Assembly: GCF_014633365.1 (NCBI RefSeq)
Contig: NC_068349.1
Coordinates: forward strand, 19,606,753 to 19,670,752
Direction: 5' to 3'
Source of the DNA: Diospyros lotus
Taxonomy: Eukaryota > Streptophyta > Magnoliopsida > Ericales > Ebenaceae
DNA length: 64,000 nt
The position numbers were made by a program, and so were the translations under genes. The number at the start of each line of letters is the position of its first letter. Position 1 is the first letter of the stretch. Shown here in pieces: positions 1-11,601 of the stretch. The notes under the pieces were generated by a model. It did not search any database. It was given only the letters and a program-made list of their open reading frames with translations, and was not told the origin of the DNA.

Positions 1-1480
1 TTGGTTTATTTGACCATCCTGCCTCAAGATGAGGTAAAATTTTTCAAGCAAGCTATCGAAGACATGGATTAGGAAGAACACCTGCTGATTGAATTAAGAG
101 TTCTACACCCTTTGATTTTTCTTTAGATATTCATTCTTAGAAGCTTATTTTGGCAAGATTATATATACTTTGCATGGGGGGTTAAAGCCATGGTAGTGGA
201 AAATAAGGCTAACCGTGTTCTCTTCAAGGAAGGGGCCTTTGTAATTAGAACTCAAGGCGTGAGGTGGAATTCTGGCAGTAGGAGTGTTACCAATTCAAGT
301 CTCGCATCGACGATCTAGAGGAGGAAAAGAACCAACTACAGGGCCTAAGGCCGAGAGTGGGGATGTAAAAATAAAGCTTATGTCCATGGAAGACAAACTA
401 AAGAGATTGAGGAGCATCAGGGAGACCTAGTGAATGGTGGTGAGAGATATGCAGAAGGCTTACTTGACTCTCTCCAAAGACCATAGTCAAATTTTGGGGG
501 AGTTGGAGCAGTAGCCCGCAGACAACACATATCTACAGACTTGTCTTTGAGAGGCAGATCGATTTCTTCAACAGATGAATAGGGACAACACCAATGCTCA
601 AGCCATCAAATAATATCAATTTTCTTGGGACTACCACAAAAGAAAGAGTTATATGCTCAGAACTTTGAAAAACGAGGATTTTACAAGGCTTGAAGTATGT
701 TGGAGATGATGCGTGCTAGGGAGGCATTCCTCAATCTGATATATTTGGGTGAGGTTGCGAGGATAGAGGTCTTGGATTAGAGGATATGATCTAGATCTCT
801 ACACCTTGGAGCAAGTTTTGGCGATAGATGCCTAAGATAACTTGGTGAGTTTGTTAAGGCCCTAGAGTCTGTACTTGTCGGAGCCTGATCCTTCTCGAGT
901 ACTACTAGGGTCTTTTGAAGTGGACCGATCTAGGAATTAGTTTGAAATTCTTGAGGTGCCTACTGGCTTCTTTGATGGGCTCTTTACGCCTTGGAATAGG
1001 TACCCCTTGTGGGTGATTTTTTGACTTAGATAGGGAATTTTTTTTGTAAATTGTATTGGAATGAAGCACAACTTAATGAGTATAAAACTTTTTGGGATTT
1101 AAGAAATTGTTTCCTAGTACATAGTTGATGTATGCAAGATGCAAGTGATAAGGTTAGGAGTACCTGGCACTTGATTTTTTGTTTGATCTCCCCAAATCCT
1201 ATCAAACCATAAAGGTTAGAGAAAAAAGGAATGGAAGAATCGAGTTTGAGCAATGCCTTACCTCGAGGTAAGGCATGATTCACAACAAGGTGCATCTGCT
1301 ATTATTTCCTTATCATTACAACAATAAAAACAAACAAAAATACCACGATTCCCCAGTGTAAGCTAGGGGAGGCTGGTGGTTGCTTTGTAGAAGACAGGTT
1401 AGTTGTCATAATGTAAGGGAAAGCAGAAAGTGTATATTATGTCTTCTAAGCATACCTTTGAGGTTAATGTCACGAGAGCT
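1..1480. other. Decayed sequence, possibly gag-like coiled-coil remnant
   Basis: No intact gene. Short + strand stretches between stops around 290-700 are rich in Glu, Lys, Leu and Gln (for example RIDDLEEEKNQLQ near 305), as in the coiled-coil gag region of some plant gypsy elements. Stops and frame changes occur every few dozen codons. The family assignment is a weak inference; from 1040 to 1480 I see nothing recognisable. Confidence 0.25.
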
Positions 1481-1494
1481 TTGGGATTTCATTT

Positions 1495-2935
1495 TTGGGG
1501 TTCGAGTTTCCCTACATCTGCAATAGAATACCAGGAGAGGTTTTATTAAGGTTGTTCAGCACGCAGTGCCTGCCTCCACAACTAGAATGTTGTAAGGTGA
1601 TTTTTGTTTTCACGATTCAACTTAGTTTACATTCGAAAGAAGAGTGCCAAATATTTTGTTTTAGCGGTTCAACATATGATGCTTACTTCCGCAACCAAGT
1701 TATCTTAAGACAGTTTAACTTCACTCCTACGTGTGCAACCAAGTTTTGTTGAGGCGATTTAGCTTCGTGCCTACTTTTGCAACCATAATACTAGTATTTT
1801 GTTTAAGCAGTTCGACGTGTGGTGCCTACTTTTGTAATTCGAGAGATTTTGGATGACGCATTTTGGATGAAGCTTACATCTGCTGCCAGAGGCACCTTTT
1901 GGGTAATGTGGTTCGAATAAAGCTTACATCCGTAAGGGGAGATTTTAGCAACACGGTTCGACGAAAACCACCCTACATCAGCACTTTTGGAGGTGCAGTT
2001 TGGGTTTACCTAAATTTACGGGGAGACTTATCCTAACGTGGAATGAAATTTTGATTCATGGTTCGATCACCTCAGCTTACATCCATGATAAGATTTAATG
2101 TCGCAGTTAAATAAAAACCAGCTTATGATCGTGCAAGGTGCTAGTGAAGTGGAAAAAAGCCCCAAGTTCCATATTACTATCGCAATTAGGTCTCTGCAGG
2201 ATGCTAAAGTCCCAAAATTTTGTTATCACAATTCGGATTGGCTTACATTAGCAGATTTGGAGTTTTGTTTATCACGATTCAGCAAAAGACCAACTTACAT
2301 TCATGCAAGATTTTGGTAATACGGTTCAGTGTGAGCTAACCTACATTCGCAATAAAGGGTTTTTATTGGTGGTTTGACATTAAATCTATGTCCACGATAC
2401 GAGATTGTTGAGGTAGCTCGACCCATGAAAAATTTTGATTAGTGGTTCGACAATGCACCTACATCCACGGTACATGATTGTTTTCGCAATTAGGCCCTCG
2501 GGGCATGGGACCCCGATGCAACAATATTGACTCTAACCATGATGGTAATGATGATGATGATAATGCTAATGATGATACCAATAGTCGTGGTGAGAGCTAT
2601 AATTTTGTTTATGTGGTTTAGCAGTGGGCGTACATCTACAATGTAAAGTTTTTGTGTAGGCGGTTTGGTGTTGTGCCTATATCTGCAACTACATATTTTG
2701 TTTTGGAAATTCGATATTGCACCTACGTTTGCAATTGAAGATTTTGTTTAGGCAATCCAATATTACACCGACATCTGCAACTAGAGATTTTATTTGGGCG
2801 GTTTGGTATTGCACCTACGTTTGCAACTGGAGATTTTTGTTTGGGTAGTTCAACATTGTGCTTACATCCACAGCTAGAGATTTTTTTTCAATGATTTAGC
2901 ATTACGCTTACATCCATAGCTGGATAAGATGATCA
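1495..2935. repeat. Degenerate tandem array, about 46-bp unit
   Basis: A motif like CCTACATCTGCAACTAGAG followed by ATTTTGTTTAGGCGGTTCG and ATATTGCG recurs head to tail. The clearest units lie between about 2672 and 2925, where five successive copies are 46, 46, 46, 47 and 46 bp. Copies from 1495 to 2450 are recognisable but have irregular spacing and indels. Stray half-units appear near 3105 and 3390. No conserved reading frame runs through it, so it looks like an old minisatellite, possibly inside a dead transposon. Confidence 0.75.
2536..2577. repeat. Imperfect (GAT)n microsatellite
   Basis: Short run of GATGATGAT broken by GGTAAT and AATGCTAAT, embedded in the 46-bp array. Confidence 0.7.
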
Positions 2936-4709
2936 TATAACAGTCATGGGGGATCATCTTTATAGAAACATTGAATGTAGGATTGCTTTGAAGTGGCCAT
3001 GCAAGTGTCACTAGATTGTTAATGATGCTTCCAAGAAAGTGTATCTATCGAGGTGGGGGCTCTAAACGATTCTTGTGGTGTCATGCTAGTACCTTTTGTT
3101 GATGTAGTTCAGTATGTTCTACATCCACATCTAATGATCCAAATATGCTTTCTCCGAGAGAAGGAAATACATTGGCCTTGAAGTGATGTCTTTGAGGAGA
3201 ACATTCCCAATGAGAGAGATCGATCCTTCCTTAAGAGGAATGATCCTTGAACAACAGCATGCTAGTGCTAGGGGAAAATCAATTGTGTCTGAGAATTTGA
3301 GTGCCTTAATCCAGGCGGCTAGTTTTCGGGACCTTATTGATATCCTTTTTCTAGATGGATCTCCATAGTTAATGTAAGTGTTGGAAGGTGCCTACATCCA
3401 AGAAGATAATTGGTGCTCGTCCCAAGGAGATGGATCTTTCCTTTCTATTTTCCCTCCATGAGGAGAAAGTTACATCATGTGCCCTTAGGTTGTTTCAAGA
3501 AGCTGATGCTCATAGAAACAATTACATATGGGCACTCTAAATGTTATGGGAAATTTTGCTAGAGGTACTTCTTGAATATTCCCTTGTTTATTCCCACAAT
3601 TGTTCTTTTACTACTTTGTTTAGATACATAAGCTGTAAAAAGGAATGAAAACATTTCTTCAAGTGCTTCAATTTCTTCCAAAAGTGACAACAAAGAGCAG
3701 ACCACCTGGGCATTTGGAGAGATATGATTGCTTGAGGAGTTATGTTTGACAAGTGTTCTCTTCATATCTTTTACGAAATAAGTGAGGCAGATAGAATGTT
3801 AGGCAGGTCCTCATCGTGGTAGATATATTTCTTCTATGGAAAGTGCAAAGACTTGTGGAATGCTGGTGCACCATCTCCATTGCAGCTTTGGATATTGAGG
3901 AGAAATGGTTGTGGGAGAACACGAGGAATAAGAGCTTCGATAGACTAGATGAAAATAGGCAACCCCCTTCCATGCAATCTAAAGGGTGTTGAGGGCCTTC
4001 TCCACCTTCTTCTCCCTTCTTCCGTATATGGTCTGCAAGGAAAATCTCGAGGGAGGATGGATGTGGAGTGTGGAACTTGATAACTTTGGCCAAGTGCCTT
4101 TGCGATAGGAAAAAATAGCCATGGGAAGATGGGCCTATCCTACCTTATAAACATTATCTTGCACTGTAAGGCCACCTTCAAGCTTTGTCTCTCATTTTGA
4201 GAGATCCTGATGTTCCATGTGCATCCTACAGTGGTCGTTGGTTGGATGTTGAAACATGGAAGAGGAGGTGTTCGAGAAGAGCTGTGGGGCTCTTTCCTAA
4301 ATCATAAGCTAAGGAGTCTTTCAAATGAGGTATGCGAGTCCACTTCTGGCTCCCCAAGTATTGGTCATGGAGGCTTGAGAGCGTAGCCCTATTAAGAGTG
4401 GCTCTGGAGATCTCTTATGATATTAGCTTGAAGAGGTTGAGTTTGGCCCAAAAGAATTGGTTCCCGTTGTTAAGGCTTCCTTGTATGGATCTTACAGCAA
4501 CTAGGAAACCTTTTGAGGAGCTTTAGGAAGACCTTGCCTTTGACCTTTTGTATGCTTCCCATAGACAACACCAAATTGTTATTGTCAGAATATAACAATT
4601 AAAATTTAATTGTTGTGTGGAAATTCAGCTAATAGCCGGAAGAATGAGAGGCATCCCTTCGCCTTCTTGCCTTGATAGAAAAACCTAGGGGGAAAGGAAG
4701 TCATCCAGG
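2936..4709. other. Gene-free stretch, nothing recognised
   Basis: Open stretches of up to 117 codons occur on both strands (for example 3183-3368 and 4332-4526 on +, 3740-4093 on -). None shows a domain, a start context or codon pattern that I recognise. Probably decayed repeat sequence. Confidence 0.4.
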
Positions 4710-4714
4710 GTGGA

Positions 4715-6434
4715 TGTAACGACCCACCATTCCCAACGTGTCATTATTCTCAGGATTTTTCTTTTATATCATCACAAATTCCTTAATATAAAATCCCCAT
4801 AGATACGTTCAGCATTCCATATCGATGCTAAGGAAGGGTAACTTAAACACATGCAGAATTTATAATCGAAACCTGAAGGATATCATTATTTCCTACAAAT
4901 ACAATCGTACACTACTGTTCTCAATAACTAATAAATTACAATATTCAGTAAGGGAAACAACATACAAATAACTTCAAACATAGAGAATATCATGACTTGA
5001 AATTAAATTACACTCTGGCCACTCCTTTTCCCTTCTTACTACTCGATTCACCTGGAACATGGAATATTCTAGAGACAAAAGTCTAAGTTAGAAGATTAAT
5101 CTTCTAAGTGAGGATTAAACTAAATTTCATGAATGAATAATGCATGGATATGAATAATCGATCAACACCCTAAAGTAGCTTTGATAGCATTCTAACCCCA
5201 GCACGGAAATCAAGGCAGTCGTCCCGACAAACACACATGACACAAGATACCCTTATGGTCATTCCGGCAAACACCCTTGGGAAAATACAGATCAACCTAC
5301 TAAGACAACATCCCACCCTAACATGGATGACACAAATATCGATATGCCAACAATATCATGCCAAATGAAATATCACAACTATCGAGATAATAAAACATGT
5401 ACAAATATAACAAGATGTACATAAATTGCATATTATTTGACAACTCTTGTGAAAATCATGCTCAATATAAGCAAAACATATCACGTATAATTTTTTGGGA
5501 AAAATCACTTACCTTGACTTAGCTATTAAAGCCTTCTCGATATGTGTGATCTGACCTCGAAACGCATGTCCAAACAATTTCCTAGCTAAATTCTTCAAAA
5601 AATTAATAAAACTAAATTTCCAATTTTTCAAGAATTTTCTAAAATTTTTCCACATTTTTTTTTTCTGATTTTCTCACTTCACGTGCTCCTCACACACCTC
5701 ACTCACCCCCCTGAAGACTGGTCATCTTCTCTGGCTTCTCTTTCGCCATTGGTGACTAGTCCAACTTGTTTTTCTTGGATTTTCTCCTTCTTCTTGGCCT
5801 ACTCGATCTTCTGAATGCAATGGAACAACCCTTGGCTTGAAACGACCAGTTGAAAATCCTCGTTTTGGTCGTTTAATGTTTGGCTCTGGCGACTTGCAAT
5901 TTTCCAACCAAGCTTCATAACACGCTCAAATCCACACAAAAACTCTCCAAAATTTATAGAAATGATCCCTCACACCTCTAGAACAAAAGCCCTTTATCAA
6001 AAACCCTCGATTTTCCCCAAAATAACCGGATTTCTTTGGATATAATTTGATGAAACCCTCGGCCTATTCTTCGACTATTTATAGCCATTTCCAGCTGAAT
6101 CTCAGGCCAATGTTGCCCCACTACCCTGAGCTTATCCCTTAGGCCATGATGGCCTTGTCCTCTCATTTGATCGGCCATTTGACCCGATGGTTGGCGGCCA
6201 GTGCAGTTGTAACCGTTTTTGTAGATTTCACAATTTATTTTGCAATCCAGCCCCTCATCTTCCATTCTCTTGCACTTTGTCTCTTAGCCCTCAAATTCTC
6301 AAGTTTCTAGAAAATTATACTTGGTCACTCACAAACTTTGAGAAATTACACTTTAGCCCTTAAAGTTTTAAAAAAATTCACTTACGCCCCAAACTAATTA
6401 TACTTGAGTCCTTTAAAAATTCTTGGGTATTATA
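4715..6434. mobile_element. Solo LTR, gypsy-like (family 1)
   Basis: A 1720-bp unit beginning TGTAACGACCC and ending GGGTATTATA (the usual final CA mutated to TA). It is flanked by a perfect 5-bp duplication GTGGA at 4710-4714 and 6435-6439. No internal domain, primer site or second LTR follows, so it is a solo LTR left by LTR-LTR recombination. It shares with the LTRs at 19318, 49868 and 59745 a palindrome (5088-5107), an adjacent GGAATATTCTAGAG block (5061-5074), and pyrimidine-rich text near the end. Large LTRs with these ends are typical of plant Ty3/gypsy elements. Sense orientation is not certain. Confidence 0.85.
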
Positions 6435-6439
6435 GTGGA

Positions 6440-7318
6440 CCCAGTTCGCTAGCCCAGAAAGGCTTGATTGAAATGATGCACTAACACTTAGCGGTATGAG
6501 TAAGAACACAAACCAATTTTCAAAACTTTTTCAAAAAACAAAACTAAATGTAATAGAAACGGGTCAGTTCTTGCAAGACACAAATGAATATAACCAAATG
6601 CATATACAAAAAAATCAAGAAGAAATACAAAACAATATTTGTTACCTCATTTGATTATGTTGCTATCGGTTGATGCTTCTGTTGCACCTCAGGCCCGAAC
6701 ACTTTAGCTATCCTTCAAGTTGTCGCAATCACTTCACAAGTTGTTTCCAAACCACTATCCATGATCCACCATCAACTGCTCAAGATCTATAGCTTGGTTG
6801 ACCAAGCAACCCCGACAAGCATATGGGACCAAGTCAGTCCACCCATGGGCAGCCATCGGAACCCTTCACTAGACCTTAGTGTTAGCTAGTCTCGAGAGAA
6901 GGTGATGCACGACTTTTGTTCTATTCTCAACCAAGACTGTGAGCATCCATGGTTGTGGGATCAAAGGGAGGAAGAAGATGGGAGCAAGAAAAGAAGGAAG
7001 CAGTTGGAGTAAGGAGGAAGAAGAAGAGGAAGACAACAAGTAAGAAAAGCCAAGAAGGCTTGTTGTTTCTCTTCTAAACAATCGAAAGACGCACACTAAG
7101 GAGAAACCCATTTCTCCTCTTTCTTCTTCAAGATGATCATCTCCATCTCTCTACTCATTAATGCACTTGAAGACGCAATAAATGAAAGTGATAAAGAATT
7201 AAATGCTGTCGGCAAAAGTGACAAAAGAATGGCACATGGGAGAAATCCTGCCCAAAGAAATTGTCAACCATTGCAAGCAAACTGTCGATTGCTTCAGAAA
7301 ACTAGTTGATTGTTTGCT
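6440..7318. other. Spacer between solo LTRs, nothing recognised
   Basis: About 880 bp with no supported gene. A purine-rich stretch lies at 6955-7090 on + and creates a Ser/Leu-rich frame on the other strand with no family resemblance. Confidence 0.4.
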
Positions 7319-7323
7319 TTCTT

Positions 7324-9889
7324 TGTAACACCCCCTCTTCTAGAACTGCCTGAGAAGAGTTGCTACGGAAATAAAATAAAACTAGCTGATAAACTGAAAT
7401 TTGATACCATAAAAGAATATCTCAATCAACTGAAATAAGAACTCTGAGACAACATAAACAAGAACCATAAACTTTGTCTAAAGGAAAAACCCTCAACTGA
7501 AATATAAGGTAATATTGAACTAACAAACACAATAAACTAACAAACTCCCAAACATCTTTAATCTTGAGCAGCTCCACGTACACACACTACTGACCACTGC
7601 TGCTAGGCCCTACATCTGGTACTCCCCCGCTAGGACCTGGAAGGGTGGAGAGTACAAGGTGAACTACAAAACTCAGTAAGTAATAAATTGGAAAGAATAA
7701 CTAAAGTTGAATCGAAAAGTATCGATACTGATAAAATACTTACTGAACTTGTACTAAGAGATATCATAATCACTGGATTGCATTTACAAGATGTAATGCA
7801 CATAAACTGTAAACTAAATGCAGGTATGCAACTTTGGCTTATAGGCCCACATAACTAATAATACATAACTGTCTGATCTAAATCCTGCATACATAAAAAC
7901 TGTAAGCACATACTGTGGACAATATGCCCCTAGCCCCCTGGTTGCCACTAGGTGAGCAACTCATAAACTGAGCTGAAACTGTTGGGATCCCCGCGGACAA
8001 GTCACCTAGTGGGCATAATGTAATGCTATGCTCATATACATGCTGGCACACGATATGTAGTACTCAATATAAAGTCATGCTAAATGCTCATACCATAATG
8101 TATGCACATAATCTCACAGAATAATGCTGAACATGTCACAATAAATACTAACCATGTAATTTGATCTTCAGTATATTGGAATACAAAGATTCTATGAATT
8201 ATGGTATGGGCATGATTAACTTGATAAATTCTGGAATTTAAATTCAATATTTGGAGGTATTGAATATATTAATTTAATTAAAACTTGGATTAAAACATCA
8301 CTGGAAGTTAAATTGGATTTCTAGAAAAGCCATCCAGATATTAAGAAAGATATTCGGATATGATGAAAGACATCCAGATATGAAGAAGGCTCATCCGGAT
8401 ACACTGGCATTCAAGCAGAAGCTATTCGAATATGCTGGGATGTATTCAAATATGAACTAGGACATCCGGATATGATTCAGGTCATCCGGATATCTCACTA
8501 AGGCATTTGAATACTACTGGAGACTATTTGAATATGAAATTCAACTTTTGAGGGAGGCATCCGGATATCAGGCAAGACATCTGGATATCATCTTGGCCTA
8601 TCCAGATGTAGGAACAAACCATCAGAATATCATACTCGAAGAAGCTTAGACACATTCAGATACGATACAAGGTATCCGGATATCATTCACAAAAAGCCTT
8701 AAACTCATCCAGATACAACATGAAGCATCCGGATATCACTCACAACAACTAGACACAACCGGATACGACTCAAGGCATTCGGATACTACTCACAATCACT
8801 GCTGGACACATCTGGATATGAAAACGAAGCATCCGATTATTACAGGGCTATCCGGATATGAACAAAAGTTATCCAGATATTACTCACAATAGGCACTGGA
8901 CTCATCTGGATGTGATACAAACCATCTGAATATATTGCTAAAGCCATCCAGATGTCACTCACAGAAAAATTTTTGACTCATCCGGATAGCCTATAACCTA
9001 TCCGAATGCTACTCACATGTTCTGAAAAATCTATCCAGATATGAGGGAACCTATCTGGATATCTGCAACTTTTAAACCCAGAGACGAATGCTCACATAGA
9101 CTCTAATCTCGATTCAAACTTAAATAAACTACACCATTCCGAAAGAAAACTTGGGAAATCGAATCCTAATTGATTTGAACAAACTTACGAATGATTCGAC
9201 AATAATATTGATAAGAATCGCTAAGCGAAATCATGCATGATCTGATATACATACTCACTGCTCGTGCATATATATATATATACACACTGACTGTAACATA
9301 AATCTGAAACTTAAGCAAAGAGCTGTTGAAACTGATGATCGAATGCTAAATTCCATCCTGTAAGAAAGCTTTACAGGGAGAAGAACTTGCCTTGATGATC
9401 TTCTTGATCGGATTAAACAATTTGCAAAGCTTCTCCTATGTAACACACTGCTAACTCTCTTGAGCTCTCTCTGATCTTCCTCTATGCGGCGTGAAAAGAA
9501 AATAAGGCTTATGATCTATATATAATGGCATGGGAAGCCCTAGAAGCCATCTCTCAATCTCCCACCTGAACTTGGAAACTCTTAAAACCTTCTCTTATTG
9601 GGACTAGGAGACTAACCCAAAGGTTTCATACGCATGGATTCCCATGCTCAATATAACTTTAATTAAATAATTAATTTCTAATCAAAATTTGCTAAATGAC
9701 CCTCATGTCCTAATATTTAATTTCCACAATAAATAACTAGAATTACATGCTCTTTAAATACTATTCACACTATTAAAAATTTGATTTACCACATTAAATA
9801 ATTAAATGGCAAATTCTCTTGATTAATTACTTCAATAATTAATTAACTAATTCTTGAATAAATACCGGGCCCTCTAACGGGTCGTTACA
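7324..9889. mobile_element. Solo LTR, gypsy-like (family 2)
   Basis: A 2566-bp unit starting TGTAACACCCCC and ending GGGTCGTTACA, with a perfect 5-bp duplication TTCTT at 7319-7323 and 9890-9894. There are no coding domains and no second LTR. Its central third (8330-9062) is filled with copies of a short palindrome. Its last 25 bp resemble the end of the LTR remnant at 12876 (shared pattern GGGCCC, CTAA, GGGT, GTTACA). The element at 22410 carries the same palindromic motif and is likely related. Confidence 0.85.
8330..9062. repeat. Array of about 31 CATCCGGATATG-like palindromic motifs
   Basis: Within the solo LTR, about 31 matches to CATCCGGATAT(G/C) occur at roughly 24-bp spacing, separated by unrelated text. 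The core ATCCGGAT is a perfect palindrome with a central CpG. Variants are mostly CCAG, CTGG, TCGG or TTGA at the core, largely the C-to-T and G-to-A changes expected from decay of methylated cytosines. Counted by eye; the exact number depends on tolerated mismatches. Confidence 0.85.
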
Positions 9890-9929
9890 TTCTTCTATTT
9901 ACAACTTTTGACAAATTGCATCAAGACAT

Positions 9930-10130
9930 GCTGATAACTCTTAATAGCCCTTCCATTAACTCTTAATGGAACCAGACCTCCCATTAACTCTTAACGACAT
10001 GCTTGTTAATCCTTAATGATATCCATTAACTCTTCATGATCTCCCGCTGTTAACTCTTAATAATCTTTTGATCTCGTTGTTAACTCCTTAACAACGTTCA
10101 TCATCATTAACTCCTTAATGATGATTAAGA
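9930..10130. repeat. Cluster of TTAACTC(C)TTAA hairpin repeats
   Basis: About eight copies of a core TTAA-CTC(C)-TTAA at roughly 25-bp spacing. Several are perfect hairpins with different arms: 9952-9970 (arm TCCATTAA, loop CTC), 10075-10096 (arm CGTTGTTAA, loop CTCC) and 10100-10125 (arm ATCATCATTAA, loop CTCC). Other copies near 9935, 9981, 10004, 10021 and 10050 are imperfect. The block sits between two solo LTRs and outside both. Confidence 0.8.
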
Positions 10131-10140
10131 ACACATTGAC

Positions 10141-11596
10141 CGTTGAGCCAAATTGCTCTAATCAACCTATTGTGTATTTTGATATTTGATAAAACATAAT
10201 TTTAGTAAAACTATTTTTGGTATATTTAAAACCCTTAATGGATTTTTGATATGCTTTAAGTATTATAGTATTTTGTGTATCAAAATGAACCTAGAAATAT
10301 TATTTCTCTAAGTCTGGAAGATTAGCGCACTATAAGGGAACGCATAAGAAAATGTTTTTATTTTGAAAAACTATCTCCTAGTATTTTAATAGCTAACATT
10401 CATTATTGTTAAAATTATTTTTAATGAATATTTCAAGAAATAGAAAGTATGTATTTTGGGGTGGCAAAATTGCTAAATTTTGAATTTGTTCTAAAACCAA
10501 AATTCTACTTTCTTATTGTTTTGGATTTTGATTTTTTAGGTATTTTTATTGAATCTAAATAAGGGGTACTTTTTTATTTACATTTATGTATTAAAGTAAA
10601 TGGAAGGTAAAATATAAATTAAAAAAAATGTAAATATCTTGTAATGTATTCATGTTATATGGATTATGTCTTTAAATAATTGTTATATGTATAAAATCTA
10701 GCATCAAAAGTCAACTCTTAGTTCAATGGAGTCAACTCCCCTTAAGCTGAAGTCGACTCTTGCAAAGTTAGACTCGACCCAGCCGAGAGCATGTTATGCA
10801 GAGTCGACTTGTCATCATTGGTGTATTTTAAAGAGGCGACTCTAACATTAGAGAAGTCAACTCCTCGAGTCCAACGGTCAAATTTTTTCTAGCCGTTACA
10901 AATCCGTTAGAAGCTCCACTATATATATCAAGAAGAGATTTCTGAAGAAGACTAATGCACAACCAAGATCAACCTTTCTAAAGACACTCTCAAGCTCTCA
11001 AGCAACTCAAGTAAAGCAATCCAAGGCTCAAGCTCAAAGTTTAATCCATTTGGAGCCTAAGACAAATGAGAAGACATTCTCTCCATTTGTGGTAACTTGT
11101 ATTATTTCTATTTTGCCTTGTACATCATTGTGTTTAATTCCATATCAGTCAAAGGTTGTTTGGACATAGGATTTATTTGTATTAATTTGTGGATTGTGAG
11201 TGGCCTCCTAGAGCCCAAGGAATCTAGGTGTATTTTTGTATTGTATTAGTTTTCGGGGAGAGCTAAGGGAAAAACCTTGGGGTGTACAAGTTTGCTAGGC
11301 GATCTTGTGTGGAAACCTAGTGTTGTGGTTTTAGTGGAACCTCAAGTTTCGAGTTGACCTTGAGAGAGTAGAGTAGGTGTTGGAGATACCGAATCACTAT
11401 ATATCTTATGTTAATATTGCGGTTGTTTGTGTATCTGTATTGCTATCACTCTCAAACAACATATATATTTATAACAAGTGTATTTTGTGTATAACAAAAG
11501 CTTAAGAATTTTAAAAGGGAAGAATTTGGTTTAATAAGTTTTTAACACTCAATTCACCCCCCTCTTGAGTGGCCATTGTGTGTCAAGGGACTAACA
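10141..11596 (-). mobile_element. Solo LTR (family 3), inverted relative to 57402
   Basis: A 1456-bp unit flanked by the perfect 5-bp duplication TTGAC (10136-10140 and 11597-11601). Read on the - strand it begins TGTTAGTCCCTTG, then a conserved block GGCCACTCAAGAGGGGGGTG, and ends CTCAACG (expected CA mutated). The same start, block and end occur on + in the LTR at 57402-58625. A cluster of GTCGAC-type motifs lies at 10708-10885. Empty-site text reads through cleanly from 10135 to 11597. Confidence 0.8.
10708..10885. repeat. Cluster of GAGTCGACTC-like motifs
   Basis: Seven to eight matches to (G/A)AGTCGACTC and its decayed forms (AGTCAACTC, GACTCGACC, GGCGACTC) occur in under 180 bp inside the solo LTR. 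The core GTCGAC is a palindrome with a central CpG. Confidence 0.75.
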
Positions 11597-11601
11597 TTGA
11601 C

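Noticed and set aside
3740..4093. 117-codon - strand gene
   Set aside because: No domain, biased composition, and located in decayed sequence; nothing supports expression.
8330..9062. CRISPR-like array
   Set aside because: The locus is a plant LTR with TTCTT duplication; cores are short, palindromic and variable, and there are no cas genes.
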